64,000 bases of DNA from Spartobacteria bacterium (GCA_021325495.1 JAJPGZ010000010.1:372001-436000), one strand, 5' to 3'; shown: positions 35,196 through 44,804, numbered from the stretch's first letter. Program-made: numbers and translations. Notes: generated from the sequence alone by a model not told the origin.

Positions 35196-36727
35196 TGTTC
35201 TGCCGGCCTAACGAACTCGCCGTTGCCTTCGTCGAGGTACGTTGTCGATCCAACGCGCGAAACTTTCAGATATTGATGCCATTCGCCGTTTGCGAACTTC
35301 TTTTTCGCTTCCAGTGTTTCGTTCTCAGCTTTCGGCGCCGCTCCATTCATCGCTTCGACTAGGACGCGGCCATCCATCGCCGGCTGGGAGATGCCGAGGA
35401 TCTTACAAATTGTCGGCGCAAGATCGACATTTCCACTCGGCGTGTCGCTCGTTAGGCCTTTTTTGAAATCGGGGCCGGATGCGATGAGGATGTTGTGCAT
35501 GTCGAAATGGCTGAGGGTGGCGTGCGTCCCCTCGCCCGCGGCGCGTTGCCAATCGCCATCGATCATTCCCGGCAAACCGAATTGGTTCTTCGCGTCGCTC
35601 CAACGAAATGCCATCACCACATCGGCCGACGTGTCGTTGTCGATCTTCGCGCGATTGAGCGGGAACGTGCCTTCGAGTTTCTGCTTCGTGAAAATGACGC
35701 CGGCGAAATCCGATTGCTGCAAAAACTCGACCAGCCGCCGCGTCACAGCCGCGTCCTGTTGCATGACGTAAAACAAAACCGTGCCGCCGTTACCGGAGAG
35801 CATGATGTCGCCTGCTTTGGGCTCGGCCGTGAACGCGGTGGCAACGTTGAAGCCGGCGCGCTGCAAAATTTTCGGCAACTCGATCATTCGCCGGATGGTG
35901 GAGAAACCGTGATCGGACACGACGAAAATGTCCGTTGTCGATCTTGTACCTTGTCGATCTAACGCGGCCAGCGCCTGCGCAAGATTCGCGTCGCTCGCCT
36001 TGGTCGCTTGCAAAGACGCAGAGGAACCGGGCGCGGTTTTATGCTCGGTGTCGTCCGGTTCGCTCAACCACAGCCAGGAAAATGCGGGCAGTTGATCGTG
36101 CCAGAGAAAATCGGTGAGCGCTTTGGTCGTCCAGCTATCGCGCTCGACCGCTTTACCGTGCAGGGGAAACGGGCCTAACGAATCGGCAACCTGGTTTGCG
36201 AACTCCCCCGGAAGTGATGCGCCGGCAAAGAGCGTAACGTTTTTCTTCGCCCGTTCCGGATCAACATGTCGATCTAACAATAAACCGACCGTTTTCGCGG
36301 CCGCGATCGCGGTCGTTAGGCCAGCGCCTTGCGCGAGCTCGGCCAAAGTCGGCGCGCTGACATATTTGCCGGCCGACCAGAGATCACCCTTTTCCACGAC
36401 GGCGCTCAGTTCGACATCGATCGTTTTCTTCGCGTCAAGCTCGGGGCGAAAAACGTGATTGGCGAGAATGCCGTTGTGCGCCGGATAAACGCCGGTGGCG
36501 ATGGCGGTGCCGTTTACGTTCGTCGCGCTCGGGTAAACGCAATGATGATCACGAAAGACGACGCCGTCGCGCGCGAGTTGCCAGAGCGCGGGTGTGTTTT
36601 GTTCGCTGACGAAATCCGGACGCATGCCGTCCCAGACGACGACGAGCACATGTCGATCTTGCGCGGCGCCAAACGCCGCCGTGGCGATGAACGCGGACAA
36701 GATCGACAACGTCATTTGGCCACGCAT
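35192..36727 (-). CDS. Secreted alkaline-phosphatase-superfamily hydrolase (nucleotide pyrophosphatase/phosphodiesterase type)
   Basis: 511 residues from ATG 36727; an internal ATG at 36715 is also possible, and longer open frames upstream overlap the divergent ligase. The signal peptide (SILSAFIATAAFGA) is followed by VLVVVWDGMRPDFVSEQNTP, where the first metal-binding Asp of the superfamily lies. VYPSATNVNGTAIATG contains the nucleophile Thr or Ser site. IFVVSDHGFSTI and HFDMHNILIASGPDF carry the DxH and His ligands. It likely hydrolyses phosphodiesters or phosphonates in the periplasm. Four motif copies lie in the gene, two within the first 25 codons. Confidence 0.85.
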   Translation of the reverse strand: MRGQMTLSILSAFIATAAFGAAQDRHVLVVVWDGMRPDFVSEQNTPALWQLARDGVVFRDHHCVYPSATNVNGTAIATGVYPAHNGILANHVFRPELDAKKTIDVELSAVVEKGDLWSAGKYVSAPTLAELAQGAGLTTAIAAAKTVGLLLDRHVDPERAKKNVTLFAGASLPGEFANQVADSLGPFPLHGKAVERDSWTTKALTDFLWHDQLPAFSWLWLSEPDDTEHKTAPGSSASLQATKASDANLAQALAALDRQGTRSTTDIFVVSDHGFSTIRRMIELPKILQRAGFNVATAFTAEPKAGDIMLSGNGGTVLFYVMQQDAAVTRRLVEFLQQSDFAGVIFTKQKLEGTFPLNRAKIDNDTSADVVMAFRWSDAKNQFGLPGMIDGDWQRAAGEGTHATLSHFDMHNILIASGPDFKKGLTSDTPSGNVDLAPTICKILGISQPAMDGRVLVEAMNGAAPKAENETLEAKKKFANGEWHQYLKVSRVGSTTYLDEGNGEFVRPAEH

Positions 36728-36787
36728 TCTGCGAAATGATGCGTTGTATTTCGCAATCCGCATGTTGAAATTTCGTGACCAATTCCG

Positions 36788-38074
36788 ATGGCCGCTCCCG
36801 ACGTTTTTTTCGGCGCCTTGCGCGCCTTCGCCACCCACATGCAGCCGGGCGCGCCCTCCTCGGAACAAATTCGCCGCGACCGTCTGCGGGCTTTGCTTCA
36901 ACACGTCACCGCGCACGTCCCGCTCTACCGCGATCTTTATTCCGCGCACAAGATCGACATCGATAAAATCGAAACGGCCGATGATCTATGGCGTCTGCCA
37001 TTCGTGAGCAAAGCCGATTATCTCCGGGTCGGCCCCGCCGGTTACACCGATTGCGGCAATGAGGCGCTGAACCTTTACTCGCAAACGACGAGCGGCTCGG
37101 TCGGGCGCGCCCTAACCATGTACGCGCAACCAAAGGAGGCCGCGGTGTTGCACGCAAATCTGTGGTCGGGCTGGATGCACGCCGGCGTGTCGCCGAATGA
37201 TCGATTGCTGATGATGAGTGCGCCGTATCTGGCCGAAGAAGTCGAAGGCTTCCGCACCGTTTTCATTCCGGTGCAGATGTCGGTGGACGAACTGGTGGAA
37301 ACGTTCGTGAACGTTCGTCCGACGGTGATCATCGGAATGGTGGAAGCGATCGCGCTTCTGAGCGTGGAGCTGGCGCGGCGCGACATTCCAGAACGGCGCG
37401 ACGTGCGATTGCTTTTTGCCTTCGGCCAAACCTATTCGGATCAGCTGCGCTCCATGGTAAAGCGCGGCTTCGAAGCTGAAACGCTGACACTTTATGGTTC
37501 AGCTGAGGCCGGATGGCTCGGTTATGAATGCGAGAAGCATTGCGGCTGGCACGTACCTGAAGGCCGCGTCATCGTGCAGATCGCGCGCACCGGTCAGCCA
37601 AACGAGCCGGCTGCGCCTAACGAGACCGGCGAAGTAATTATCACTTCTCTTTTACGCGCAACCACTCCGTTTATTCGTTACCGATTGTTCGACGCGGCCG
37701 CGCTCGATCCCACGCCATGCTCCTGCGGTCGAACATCGCCGCGCATCGTGAATCTCGAAGGCCGCATCCAGGATTTTCTAGTCGCGACCAACGGCCATCT
37801 GGTCGGCCCGGGCGCGATCGCGATTGATCTAACGGTGCATCGGCCCGTCGTGATTGATCACCGCATCGTCCAGGAGGATCGGAAACGCGTGCAGGTTTCG
37901 TTAGTCCTGGATCCAAATTTGCCGTCGGTTCCGCCGGAGGAAGTTGTCGATCTTGTCCGGCGACATCTGGGCGCCGACGTCGAAGTGAATGTCGCGGTGG
38001 TCGATGAGATTCCACGCGAAGCATCCGGAAAACGTCGCCGCGTTTTTCGAACGTTTGACCTGCCGGCTGTCTAA
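36788..38074 (+). CDS. CapK/PaaK-like AMP-dependent ligase (phenylacetate-CoA ligase family)
   Basis: 428 residues. The N-terminus has the conserved spacing of PaaK-type enzymes (VTAHVPLYRDLYSAH, LPFVSKADYL). The phosphate-binding loop reads YSQTTSGSVGRALTMY, and the adenylation core includes LTLYGSAEAGWLGYEC and RYRLFDAAALDPTPCSCGRT. A C-terminal lid domain ends DEIPREASGKRRRVF with the catalytic Lys region. It activates a carboxylic acid; the acid is not determined. It is divergent from the phosphatase-type gene with about 60 bp between. Confidence 0.85.
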   Translation: MAAPDVFFGALRAFATHMQPGAPSSEQIRRDRLRALLQHVTAHVPLYRDLYSAHKIDIDKIETADDLWRLPFVSKADYLRVGPAGYTDCGNEALNLYSQTTSGSVGRALTMYAQPKEAAVLHANLWSGWMHAGVSPNDRLLMMSAPYLAEEVEGFRTVFIPVQMSVDELVETFVNVRPTVIIGMVEAIALLSVELARRDIPERRDVRLLFAFGQTYSDQLRSMVKRGFEAETLTLYGSAEAGWLGYECEKHCGWHVPEGRVIVQIARTGQPNEPAAPNETGEVIITSLLRATTPFIRYRLFDAAALDPTPCSCGRTSPRIVNLEGRIQDFLVATNGHLVGPGAIAIDLTVHRPVVIDHRIVQEDRKRVQVSLVLDPNLPSVPPEEVVDLVRRHLGADVEVNVAVVDEIPREASGKRRRVFRTFDLPAV

Positions 38075-38082
38075 CGCTGGCG

Positions 38083-39081
38083 ATGAAACGATTCGTAATC
38101 GCTTTCACGGCGTGCCTGCCGACGATGTCGATCTTCGCCGCGCCCATCGTGCCGACGGACGACGGCATGACGTGGCGTTACAAGATGACGGAAGAAACCG
38201 GCGAAGGTTTTCGCATCGCCGGCGTGACGGCGGAACAGGACCAATTACAACTGCCGGTCATTTACCGGCGGAGCGGCGCGCGCGATGTCGATGGGAAATC
38301 GCTGCTCGCATTCGAGATGCACCGCGGCGGTTTGGTCACGAACACCGATTTGCTGAATGTGGATGAGAACGGCATCACCTGCCTCGCACGCGTCGATCAA
38401 AATGGCGAAGTCACGAAATTGAATCCGCCGCAGATGATCGTGCCGCCGCTGGTGAAAGGCACGAGCTGGGATTACGACACCGAGTTGGGAAACGCGAAAG
38501 TTCATCAGCATGGCAGCGTCGTCGCAGAAGAAGATGTCGATCTTGCAGCGGGAAAATTTCGCGCGTTCAAGATTCACATCGAACAAACCGAGCCCGGCCA
38601 CATGATTGAAGATCGCTGGTTCGTAAAAGGCGTCGGCATCGTCAAAGACGTGACCACGACGCGTAACGACGATGGCGATTTGATCAAACGGGTCACACTC
38701 GAATTGCAGGAACGCCCGAAAGTCGCGCCGCGTCCGGAAGTGAACACGAAAAAACTTTCCGCGAGCGTGAGCAAGGAAGCAGTCGGCGCGGCCATGAATG
38801 AGATCGGCGGCGACGCCGAAAAAATTTATGCGCGCTGGCAGGGCAATGGTCTGCGCAAAGGCGCGAAGGTGCGCGTGGTTTGGATCGCGCAGAACATTGG
38901 CGACGTCGCGCCGCCCGATTACACCATCGACGAAGCCACGACCACCGCGACCGCGCCCGATTCGCGCGGCCAGTTTACGCTTTCACGGCCGGAGGGCGGC
39001 TGGGCCCCTGGCGATTATCGGGTGGAATTTTATCTCGATGATACTTTGATCGACACGGTGAAGGTGAAAATTTTGAAATAA
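38083..39081 (+). CDS. Secreted protein of unknown function (332 aa)
   Basis: Signal peptide (MKRFVIAFTACLPTMSIFAA, about 1-20), in which MSIF is written by a motif copy at 38126. The mature part has two beta-rich regions (TDDGMTWRYKMTEE, FRAFKIHIEQTEPGHMIEDR) and a C-terminal domain with KGAKVRVVWIAQNIGDVAPP and LSRPEGGWAPGDYRVEFYLD. The last looks like an immunoglobulin-type domain found in bacterial surface proteins. Starts 8 bp after the ligase. I do not recognise a function. Confidence 0.75.
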   Translation: MKRFVIAFTACLPTMSIFAAPIVPTDDGMTWRYKMTEETGEGFRIAGVTAEQDQLQLPVIYRRSGARDVDGKSLLAFEMHRGGLVTNTDLLNVDENGITCLARVDQNGEVTKLNPPQMIVPPLVKGTSWDYDTELGNAKVHQHGSVVAEEDVDLAAGKFRAFKIHIEQTEPGHMIEDRWFVKGVGIVKDVTTTRNDDGDLIKRVTLELQERPKVAPRPEVNTKKLSASVSKEAVGAAMNEIGGDAEKIYARWQGNGLRKGAKVRVVWIAQNIGDVAPPDYTIDEATTTATAPDSRGQFTLSRPEGGWAPGDYRVEFYLDDTLIDTVKVKILK

Positions 39082-39129
39082 TCTGAATCCATTCCTCGTG
39101 CCCGACGCATCACAACGGAAAGGAAATTC

Positions 39130-39777
39130 ATGAAACGCATCGGCATTCTTTCCACCGCCATCGCGACACTGTTACTCGGCGCTTGCGACGTCGTCGGCAT
39201 TCGCGGGAACGGTCATGTCGTCACCGATGTGCGGCCGGTGAGCGACTTTGAGGAGATCGACGCCTCGGGCGGCTTGCGCATCGAGTGGCAAAGCGGCCCG
39301 CCTTCATTGCGCATCACCACCGATGAAAATCTTCTTCCGTACATCGACAATCGCATTTCCGATCACGCTCTGCGGTTGAAGAGTCGCAAACCGCTTCGCC
39401 CCACGCATCACACCAACATCGTGATCACCACCTCGCAATTGCGCGGCGCGGACCTAAGCGGCGCGGTCGATTTTGTTGCGCACGGATTGAGCGGCCCGAA
39501 GTTTTACATCCGCGCGAGCGGCGCGTCCGATGTCACGCTTGACGGCAACGTCGATGAATTCCTAGCCGATCTCACCGGCGCGAGCGATTTGCGCGCGCAA
39601 GGTCTGCAAACAAAATCGGTCGAGATGTCAACGACTGGCGCGGCCAGCGCGAAAATTACTGTCAGCGAATCATTGCGCGTCGATATTACCGGCGCCGGCG
39701 ATGTTGTTTATTACGGCAACCCGAAGACGATCGAGAAAAACGTCACCGGCGCCGGCTCCATTCATCACAAGGACTAA
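39130..39777 (+). CDS. Head-GIN-domain (DUF2807) lipoprotein
   Basis: 215 residues. Lipoprotein signal peptide with lipobox LLGAC (Cys about residue 18) and a putative auto-transporter adhesin head GIN domain of right-handed beta-solenoid type: repeated xGAxxxxxxG strands such as GADLSGAVDFVAHGLSG, ASGASDVTLDG and DITGAGDVVYYG. The N-terminal GNGHVVTDVRPVSDFEEIDA segment is typical. A ribosome site GGAAAGG precedes the ATG. The role, surface adhesion or envelope stress, is not established for this family. Confidence 0.88.
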   Translation: MKRIGILSTAIATLLLGACDVVGIRGNGHVVTDVRPVSDFEEIDASGGLRIEWQSGPPSLRITTDENLLPYIDNRISDHALRLKSRKPLRPTHHTNIVITTSQLRGADLSGAVDFVAHGLSGPKFYIRASGASDVTLDGNVDEFLADLTGASDLRAQGLQTKSVEMSTTGAASAKITVSESLRVDITGAGDVVYYGNPKTIEKNVTGAGSIHHKD

Positions 39778-39802
39778 CGACCATGTCATTGGCACTCGTT
39801 TT

Positions 39803-39829
39803 CTGGGTCATCATTCGTAACGCAGCGCA
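39803..39829. repeat. 27-bp copy of the ADOP gene 3' end
   Basis: CTGG, one variable base, then a 22-bp identical segment ending CGCAGCGCA; the same sequence is at 39901-39927, where it forms the last codons of the ADOP permease gene. The two copies bracket a REP-like element. Confidence 0.8.
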
Positions 39830-39831
39830 AC

Positions 39832-39891
39832 TGTAGGGGACGCTGCTAGCGTCCCGATCTAAAACAAGGGAAGCAAACCGCTTCCCCTACA
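39832..39891. repeat. REP-like two-hairpin element
   Basis: Outer arms TGTAGGGG and CCCCTACA. Inside lie a first stem (GGGACGC with GCGTCCC), an A-rich centre, and a second stem (GGGAAGC with GCTTCCC, imperfect). The same architecture and much the same sequence recur at 54811-54873. Confidence 0.8.
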
Positions 39892-39908
39892 ATTTTCTCG
39901 CTGGATCA

Positions 39909-42356
39909 TCATTCGTAACGCAGCGCAGTCATTGGGTTGATCCGCGCCGCGCGCGCCGCCGGCACATAGCAGGCGATAATCGCAATCGCCAGCATCAACA
40001 GCGCAACTTCGACATATGTTCCCGGGCTCGTCGCGTTCACGCCGAAAAATAAACTCGCGAGCGCGCGGCTGACGGCGAATCCCGCCGCCACACCGATGAT
40101 CAGGCCTAACGAGACCAACGCAAATCCTTCGCTTACGATCATGCGCAGGACATCGCCGGTTTGCGCGCCCAACGCCATGCGCACGCCGATCTCGGCCGTG
40201 CGCTGACTAACGAGCGACGCGAGCACGCCGTAAATGCCGACACCGGCGAGCACGAGCGCGAGCGTGGCGAAGATCGACATGAGAAATGATTCGAACCGCC
40301 GCTCGCTCGTTGTCGATCTTACGATTTGTTCCATCGTCTGCACTTCGTAAACCGGCAGATACTTATCGACCGCCCAGATCTGATTTTTCACGCGCGGAAT
40401 AATCACGTCCGGATTCTCAGACGCGCGCACGGCCAGCGTCAGCTGCGTGAAGTCCTGCATCGGCTTCGTCACTTCCGGCCGCGTCGCTTCTTCGATCGAA
40501 CTTTGATGCGTATCGCCCACCACGCCGATAACGGTCGAGACAATCGGCTGCGGATTCATCTTCGACGGCACGCTGCGCAAATGTTTGCCGATCGCGCTTT
40601 CGTTAGGCCACAACTTTTGCGCAAGCGTGCGATTCACCACCAGCACCGGCGCTTTCGTTCGCAGTTCGTCGTCTGTAAAGTTGCGTCCTTCGATCAACGG
40701 GATTCCGACGGCATTGAAATATCCCGCGTTGAAAATCCCACGCAGGTCCGCCGTCGGCTCACTCCCGCGCGCCGGCTCCGGTTGACCTTCGATCGTAAAC
40801 TTGGTCAGGCGAATCCGCGTCAGTGGCAGGCCGTCGGAGAAACTCGCGCTCTTCACGCCGGACGTGACGGAAATTTTCTCGAGCGCCTGCCGGCAAAATG
40901 CTGCGATCGCGTCGTTATTCGGGTAGCGCGAGGCCGGCATGCTGAACTTCATCGTGAGCAAATGATCGGCGCGAAATCCGGGATCGACCTGCAAGGTCGC
41001 GAGCAGGCTCTTCATCATGAACGCGGCGCCGACGAGCAAAACGCACGCAACTGCAACTTCGGAAACGATGAGAAATTTGCGTAATCGACCCGAGGCGAAT
41101 GTTTGCGCACCGCGCGTCTGTGTGAGCGATGTGTTCACATCCGCGCGCGCCGCTTGCCATGCCGGCACGATGCCGAAAATGACGGCCGCTAAGATCGACA
41201 TCGTCATCGTGAAAAGAAGCACGGCGGCGCTGAGATGAATTTGTTCCGGCCGATTAATTCCCGCCGGTTGCAACGCCACGATCGCTTTGATGCCGTAATG
41301 CGCGAGGACCAGGCCTAACGACGCCCCAATCACACTGAGCAACAAACTTTCCGCCAGCATCTGTGACACCAGGCGGGCGCGACTCGCCCCGAGCGCTTTT
41401 CGGATCGCCATCTCTTTTCGTCGCGCCGTCGCGCGGCCCAACATCAGGTTCGCGATGTTCGCGCACGCGATGAGCAAAACGAATCCGACCGCGCCCAGCA
41501 GAACGAAAAGATTTCGGCGCAAATCTTTGCCGACGTCTTCGACGTAAATCGGAAACACATTTGCGCCGAATCCCGCGTTCTGCGTCGGATCTTCGACCGC
41601 CAGTTGTTTCGCGACCGCGTCCATCTCCGCGCGCGCTTGCAAGATCGACATGTTCTCTTTCAGCCGCCCGTACGACAGCATCTTCCGCCGATGAAACTCG
41701 ACCTCGTTCGCTTTCTCCGAGCCGTCGTACGGAATCCACAAATCCGGTTTGCGTTGATCGCCTCCTTCCCGCGCCGCCGGCAAATGAAATTCGGGCGGCA
41801 ACACGCCGATGATGGTATAAACGACATCGTTCAGCGTCAACGTCCGTCCGAGCACGTTCGTTAGGCCGGAGAAGTGCGTTTGGTAAAACCGATCGCTTAG
41901 AACAACGACATGCGCGCGGCCCGGATCGCTCGCCGCCGATTCAAACGTTGTTCCAATTGCCGGCCGCACACCGAGAACTTCAAATAAATTTGGAGTCGCC
42001 CGCGCGCCATCGATCCGCTCCGGCTCCGGCCCGCTCGTTAGGTTTAAGTTCGCGTCTTCGAATCCGCCCATCGATTCGAACGAAGTGGCGCGTTTCTGCC
42101 ATTCAAGAAAATTACTCAGCGCCGCGGGCACACGTTCGCCGATGGCGGCGCCGAGCGTCGGATTCTTCTCCCACAACATGACGAGCTGTTGCGGATCGCG
42201 ATACGGCAGTTTCCTCAACAAAACTGCATCCACGATGCTGAAGACCGCGGAGTTCGCGCCGATGCCGAGCGCCAGAACGAAAATGACCGTGAACGAAAAC
42301 GCGGGCGATTTGCGGAGCATCCGCCAGGCGTAACGAAGATCGACAATCACATTCAT
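39909..42356 (-). CDS. ADOP-type ABC transporter permease (MacB/FtsX family)
   Basis: 815 residues. The N-terminal DLRYAWRMLRKSPAFSFTVI and GIGANSAVFSIVDAVLLRKL are hallmarks of ADOP permeases. Two MacB-periplasmic-core plus FtsX units follow, each with about four membrane helices (VGFVLLIACANIANLMLGRA; GVGIYGVLASLVSQRTAEIG). The C-terminus ends INPMTALRYE. ADOP proteins lack an attached ATPase; their partner is unknown. The ATG overlaps the sirtuin stop. The 3' end is duplicated at 39803 beside a REP-like element. Five motif copies lie in the gene. Confidence 0.92.
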   Translation of the reverse strand: MNVIVDLRYAWRMLRKSPAFSFTVIFVLALGIGANSAVFSIVDAVLLRKLPYRDPQQLVMLWEKNPTLGAAIGERVPAALSNFLEWQKRATSFESMGGFEDANLNLTSGPEPERIDGARATPNLFEVLGVRPAIGTTFESAASDPGRAHVVVLSDRFYQTHFSGLTNVLGRTLTLNDVVYTIIGVLPPEFHLPAAREGGDQRKPDLWIPYDGSEKANEVEFHRRKMLSYGRLKENMSILQARAEMDAVAKQLAVEDPTQNAGFGANVFPIYVEDVGKDLRRNLFVLLGAVGFVLLIACANIANLMLGRATARRKEMAIRKALGASRARLVSQMLAESLLLSVIGASLGLVLAHYGIKAIVALQPAGINRPEQIHLSAAVLLFTMTMSILAAVIFGIVPAWQAARADVNTSLTQTRGAQTFASGRLRKFLIVSEVAVACVLLVGAAFMMKSLLATLQVDPGFRADHLLTMKFSMPASRYPNNDAIAAFCRQALEKISVTSGVKSASFSDGLPLTRIRLTKFTIEGQPEPARGSEPTADLRGIFNAGYFNAVGIPLIEGRNFTDDELRTKAPVLVVNRTLAQKLWPNESAIGKHLRSVPSKMNPQPIVSTVIGVVGDTHQSSIEEATRPEVTKPMQDFTQLTLAVRASENPDVIIPRVKNQIWAVDKYLPVYEVQTMEQIVRSTTSERRFESFLMSIFATLALVLAGVGIYGVLASLVSQRTAEIGVRMALGAQTGDVLRMIVSEGFALVSLGLIIGVAAGFAVSRALASLFFGVNATSPGTYVEVALLMLAIAIIACYVPAARAARINPMTALRYE

Positions 42357-43030
42357 CAGCGCAACGAATCGACAATTCGCGGCAATGCAATGCCAGCCGG
42401 TTCGCGAATCGTTTGCGTCGCCATTTCTGACAGCGGCGTTTCGTCCGGATTGATTTCAATGAGAACGCGCGATGCGCGCGTCGCCCAATCGGTGATGTAA
42501 CCGAACCCCGCCGTCGTCCCGACGACCAGTGCAAGATCGACATCTCCACGTGAAAGAAATTCTTCGACGATGTCGATCTTGCGCGGATCAAGCATTTCGC
42601 CAAACCAAACCACGCCCGGCCGCATCAACGCGCCGCAGCGCTCGCACCTTTCCAGGTTTGCTTTGAAATCGCACCGCGAGCAACGCGTCTCAAAAATGTC
42701 GCCGTGGATTTGCACCATCTTTTCGCGCGGCGTGCCGGCGCGCGCGTGAAGATCGTCCACGTTTTGCGTGACGAGCAAAAACTCGCGCGCGCTTCGCGCA
42801 AGATCGACAATCGCTTTGTGCGCGGCGTTCGGTTGCGCCGCGCGAATATTTTCGCGGCGTTCGTTATACCATTCCCAAACCAGCTCCGGATTTTCCGCGA
42901 ACCCTTCCGGCGTCGCCAGTTTCATCGGGTCGAGATTTCGCCAATAACCGTCCTTGCCGCGAAAGGTCGGAATGCCGCTCTCGGCGGAAATGCCAGCGCC
43001 GGTGATGACGAGAACGCGATCGATTTTAAT
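42356..43030 (-). CDS. cobB: Sir2-family NAD-dependent protein deacylase without a standard start codon
   Basis: About 224 residues. VLVITGAGISAESGIPTFRG (NAD-binding), TQNVDDLHARAG, the catalytic IHGD, a four-Cys zinc site (CSRCDF, CERCG) and VVWFGEML are all present, typical of class III bacterial sirtuins. The first in-frame ATG (42925) lies after the NAD motif and cannot be the true start. Upstream the frame runs back into the M2 gene with no ATG, GTG or TTG close by. ATT at 43030, overlapping the M2 stop, gives a family-like N-terminus (IKIDRVLVITGAG), so a rare ATT start is proposed. Confidence 0.82.
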   Translation of the reverse strand: MKIDRVLVITGAGISAESGIPTFRGKDGYWRNLDPMKLATPEGFAENPELVWEWYNERRENIRAAQPNAAHKAIVDLARSAREFLLVTQNVDDLHARAGTPREKMVQIHGDIFETRCSRCDFKANLERCERCGALMRPGVVWFGEMLDPRKIDIVEEFLSRGDVDLALVVGTTAGFGYITDWATRASRVLIEINPDETPLSEMATQTIREPAGIALPRIVDSLR

Positions 43031-44804
43031 CCCAGCCGATCTGCCGGCCTTTGTTTTGTTCTTCGAGCCACGCCATGAGCGGCTTGAAGTATTCCATCAT
43101 CGCGCGCGTGGAAATGTCTTCGCCGGTCGCGTCTTTCAAAACTTTCCTCCAATCTTCGGTCGAACCTTTCTTGAGAATGTTGTTCAACCACGCGCCGACT
43201 TCCTTGTTGTCGGCGTAATTACACGATTGCGGCGGCTGATGGAGAATTTTGCGCGCGATGTAATCGTGCAATTGAAACTTAAACACGGTCGCGAACGCGT
43301 AGTTATAATAATAGGCGGGGTTATCGTTGATGTGCGTCTTGGTCGCGGCGTCGCACCAATTTTCGCCGCGCGGTTCCGGCGGTTCGACGCCTTGGAAATC
43401 GGAAACGTATTTCCACCAGCGCGCGTTCCATTGGTCCTTCGGCAAATTTTTCGCGTAAACGTCCGCTTCCCAATGCGGCATCGTTCCGCACGAAAAATAA
43501 ATAAACGGAATGGCGCGGGCGAGCGCGTCGTCGAGCAGGAACGCGGTCGTGTCCGCCTTGAAATCTTTCGGCAAGACACCACGCGATTGCAGATACGGCA
43601 CCTGACTCGACGCGAGCGAAATCAATTCGCCAACGCCTTCGTGAAATCCGGGCGCGGCGCCGGTGCGCAACAAATGCGGCACTTCCGGTCGCGTGTAAGC
43701 CTTGAAATAATATCCGTGGCCGAGCTCATGATGCGCGGTGAAAAACCAGCGCGCGTTCGGTTCGATGCTTTGGAGCGAGCGGATGTCGTTCTCAAGATCG
43801 ACATGCCAACAGGAAGCGTGCGTGTTTTTCTTTCGCTTGTCGTTAGGCGGGACCGGGAACAAATCCGATTTCGTCCAGAAAGTCTCGGGCAACGGTGAGA
43901 ATCCGAGGCCAGTATAGAATTGCTCGGCGGTTTTAATGATCCATTGCGGATCGCGCCCCTGGAAATATTTGTCGAGATCGGCCGCTTCGACCAGGCCTTC
44001 CCACTCCTGCGCCCAACGATTGTTGATCCAATGCGCCGGAATTTTTTTCGGCACGGGCTGATGATATTTCTCGGCGAGTTTGTATTTTGTCCACGTGTGC
44101 AGTTGCAGATAAAGCGGCCGCAACGTGTTCATCCAATCTTCCAGCATTTTGAGCATCTCGTCCGTGCTCATGCCGTAATTCGAAACCTGGAGGGCAAAGT
44201 AATCGGGATACTGCATTTCTTTTGCGACGCCGTTGCGCAGATCGCGCAAGATCGACAAGTTCTCTTTCAGCGTCGGCCCGATCTCTTTCGACGCGAGCCA
44301 GACCGCTTTCCGCTCTTCCAGGTCGGTGCTCTTTTGCAATTTGTTGTCGATGTCGTTCGCGGTAATTTTTTGGCCATTGAGCTTGAACTCGAATCCGTTC
44401 ATCAACGACGACTGCTTCGTTTCCGCTTCCACGCGTTTGTTCACGAGATCCGGATTCGTCATCGGACCTTCCGCGGCGTTGAGGAGCAATTGTCTCAACT
44501 CGCGCACGCTGAGCGATGTTAATTCTTTTTCGTGCGTGAGGAGCTCGCGCGCTTCGGTGATGAGCGCGGGATTGCCGTTGAACGCGGCGTAAGCTTTGCC
44601 CGCTGCTTCGGCGCCGGCGTCGTGCTCGGGCGTCACGTCGGTAAGCGCGAGCCATTGCGCTTCGCTGTTCACTTTGTAAAGCGCCTGATAACCGGCATCG
44701 GCGAGTTTCAGAAAACGATCGGCGCGTTCCTGGATCGGTGACGCGGCCAATGCGAGCACGGGGAACAAGGAAAAAACAAAACGGATAAAATTTCTGCAAT
44801 GCAT
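43026..44804 (-). CDS. Secreted M2-family (ACE-like) metallopeptidase
   Basis: 592 residues. The signal peptide (about 1-20) is followed by a largely helical peptidase. The zinc motif is FFTAHHELGHGYYFKAY (HEXXH as HELGH), and the third ligand lies in GAAPGFHEGVGELISLAS. The same pattern, with PGFHE, is found in angiotensin-converting enzymes. These are dicarboxypeptidases, presumably acting here on peptides in the periplasm. It is the first gene of a minus-strand group with the sirtuin and ADOP genes. Confidence 0.9.
   Translation of the reverse strand: MHCRNFIRFVFSLFPVLALAASPIQERADRFLKLADAGYQALYKVNSEAQWLALTDVTPEHDAGAEAAGKAYAAFNGNPALITEARELLTHEKELTSLSVRELRQLLLNAAEGPMTNPDLVNKRVEAETKQSSLMNGFEFKLNGQKITANDIDNKLQKSTDLEERKAVWLASKEIGPTLKENLSILRDLRNGVAKEMQYPDYFALQVSNYGMSTDEMLKMLEDWMNTLRPLYLQLHTWTKYKLAEKYHQPVPKKIPAHWINNRWAQEWEGLVEAADLDKYFQGRDPQWIIKTAEQFYTGLGFSPLPETFWTKSDLFPVPPNDKRKKNTHASCWHVDLENDIRSLQSIEPNARWFFTAHHELGHGYYFKAYTRPEVPHLLRTGAAPGFHEGVGELISLASSQVPYLQSRGVLPKDFKADTTAFLLDDALARAIPFIYFSCGTMPHWEADVYAKNLPKDQWNARWWKYVSDFQGVEPPEPRGENWCDAATKTHINDNPAYYYNYAFATVFKFQLHDYIARKILHQPPQSCNYADNKEVGAWLNNILKKGSTEDWRKVLKDATGEDISTRAMMEYFKPLMAWLEEQNKGRQIGWD

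Noticed and set aside
36728-36949. Longer N-terminus for the phosphatase-type gene
   Set aside because: It would overlap the divergent ligase gene and bury the signal peptide, which starts cleanly at ATG 36727 or 36715.
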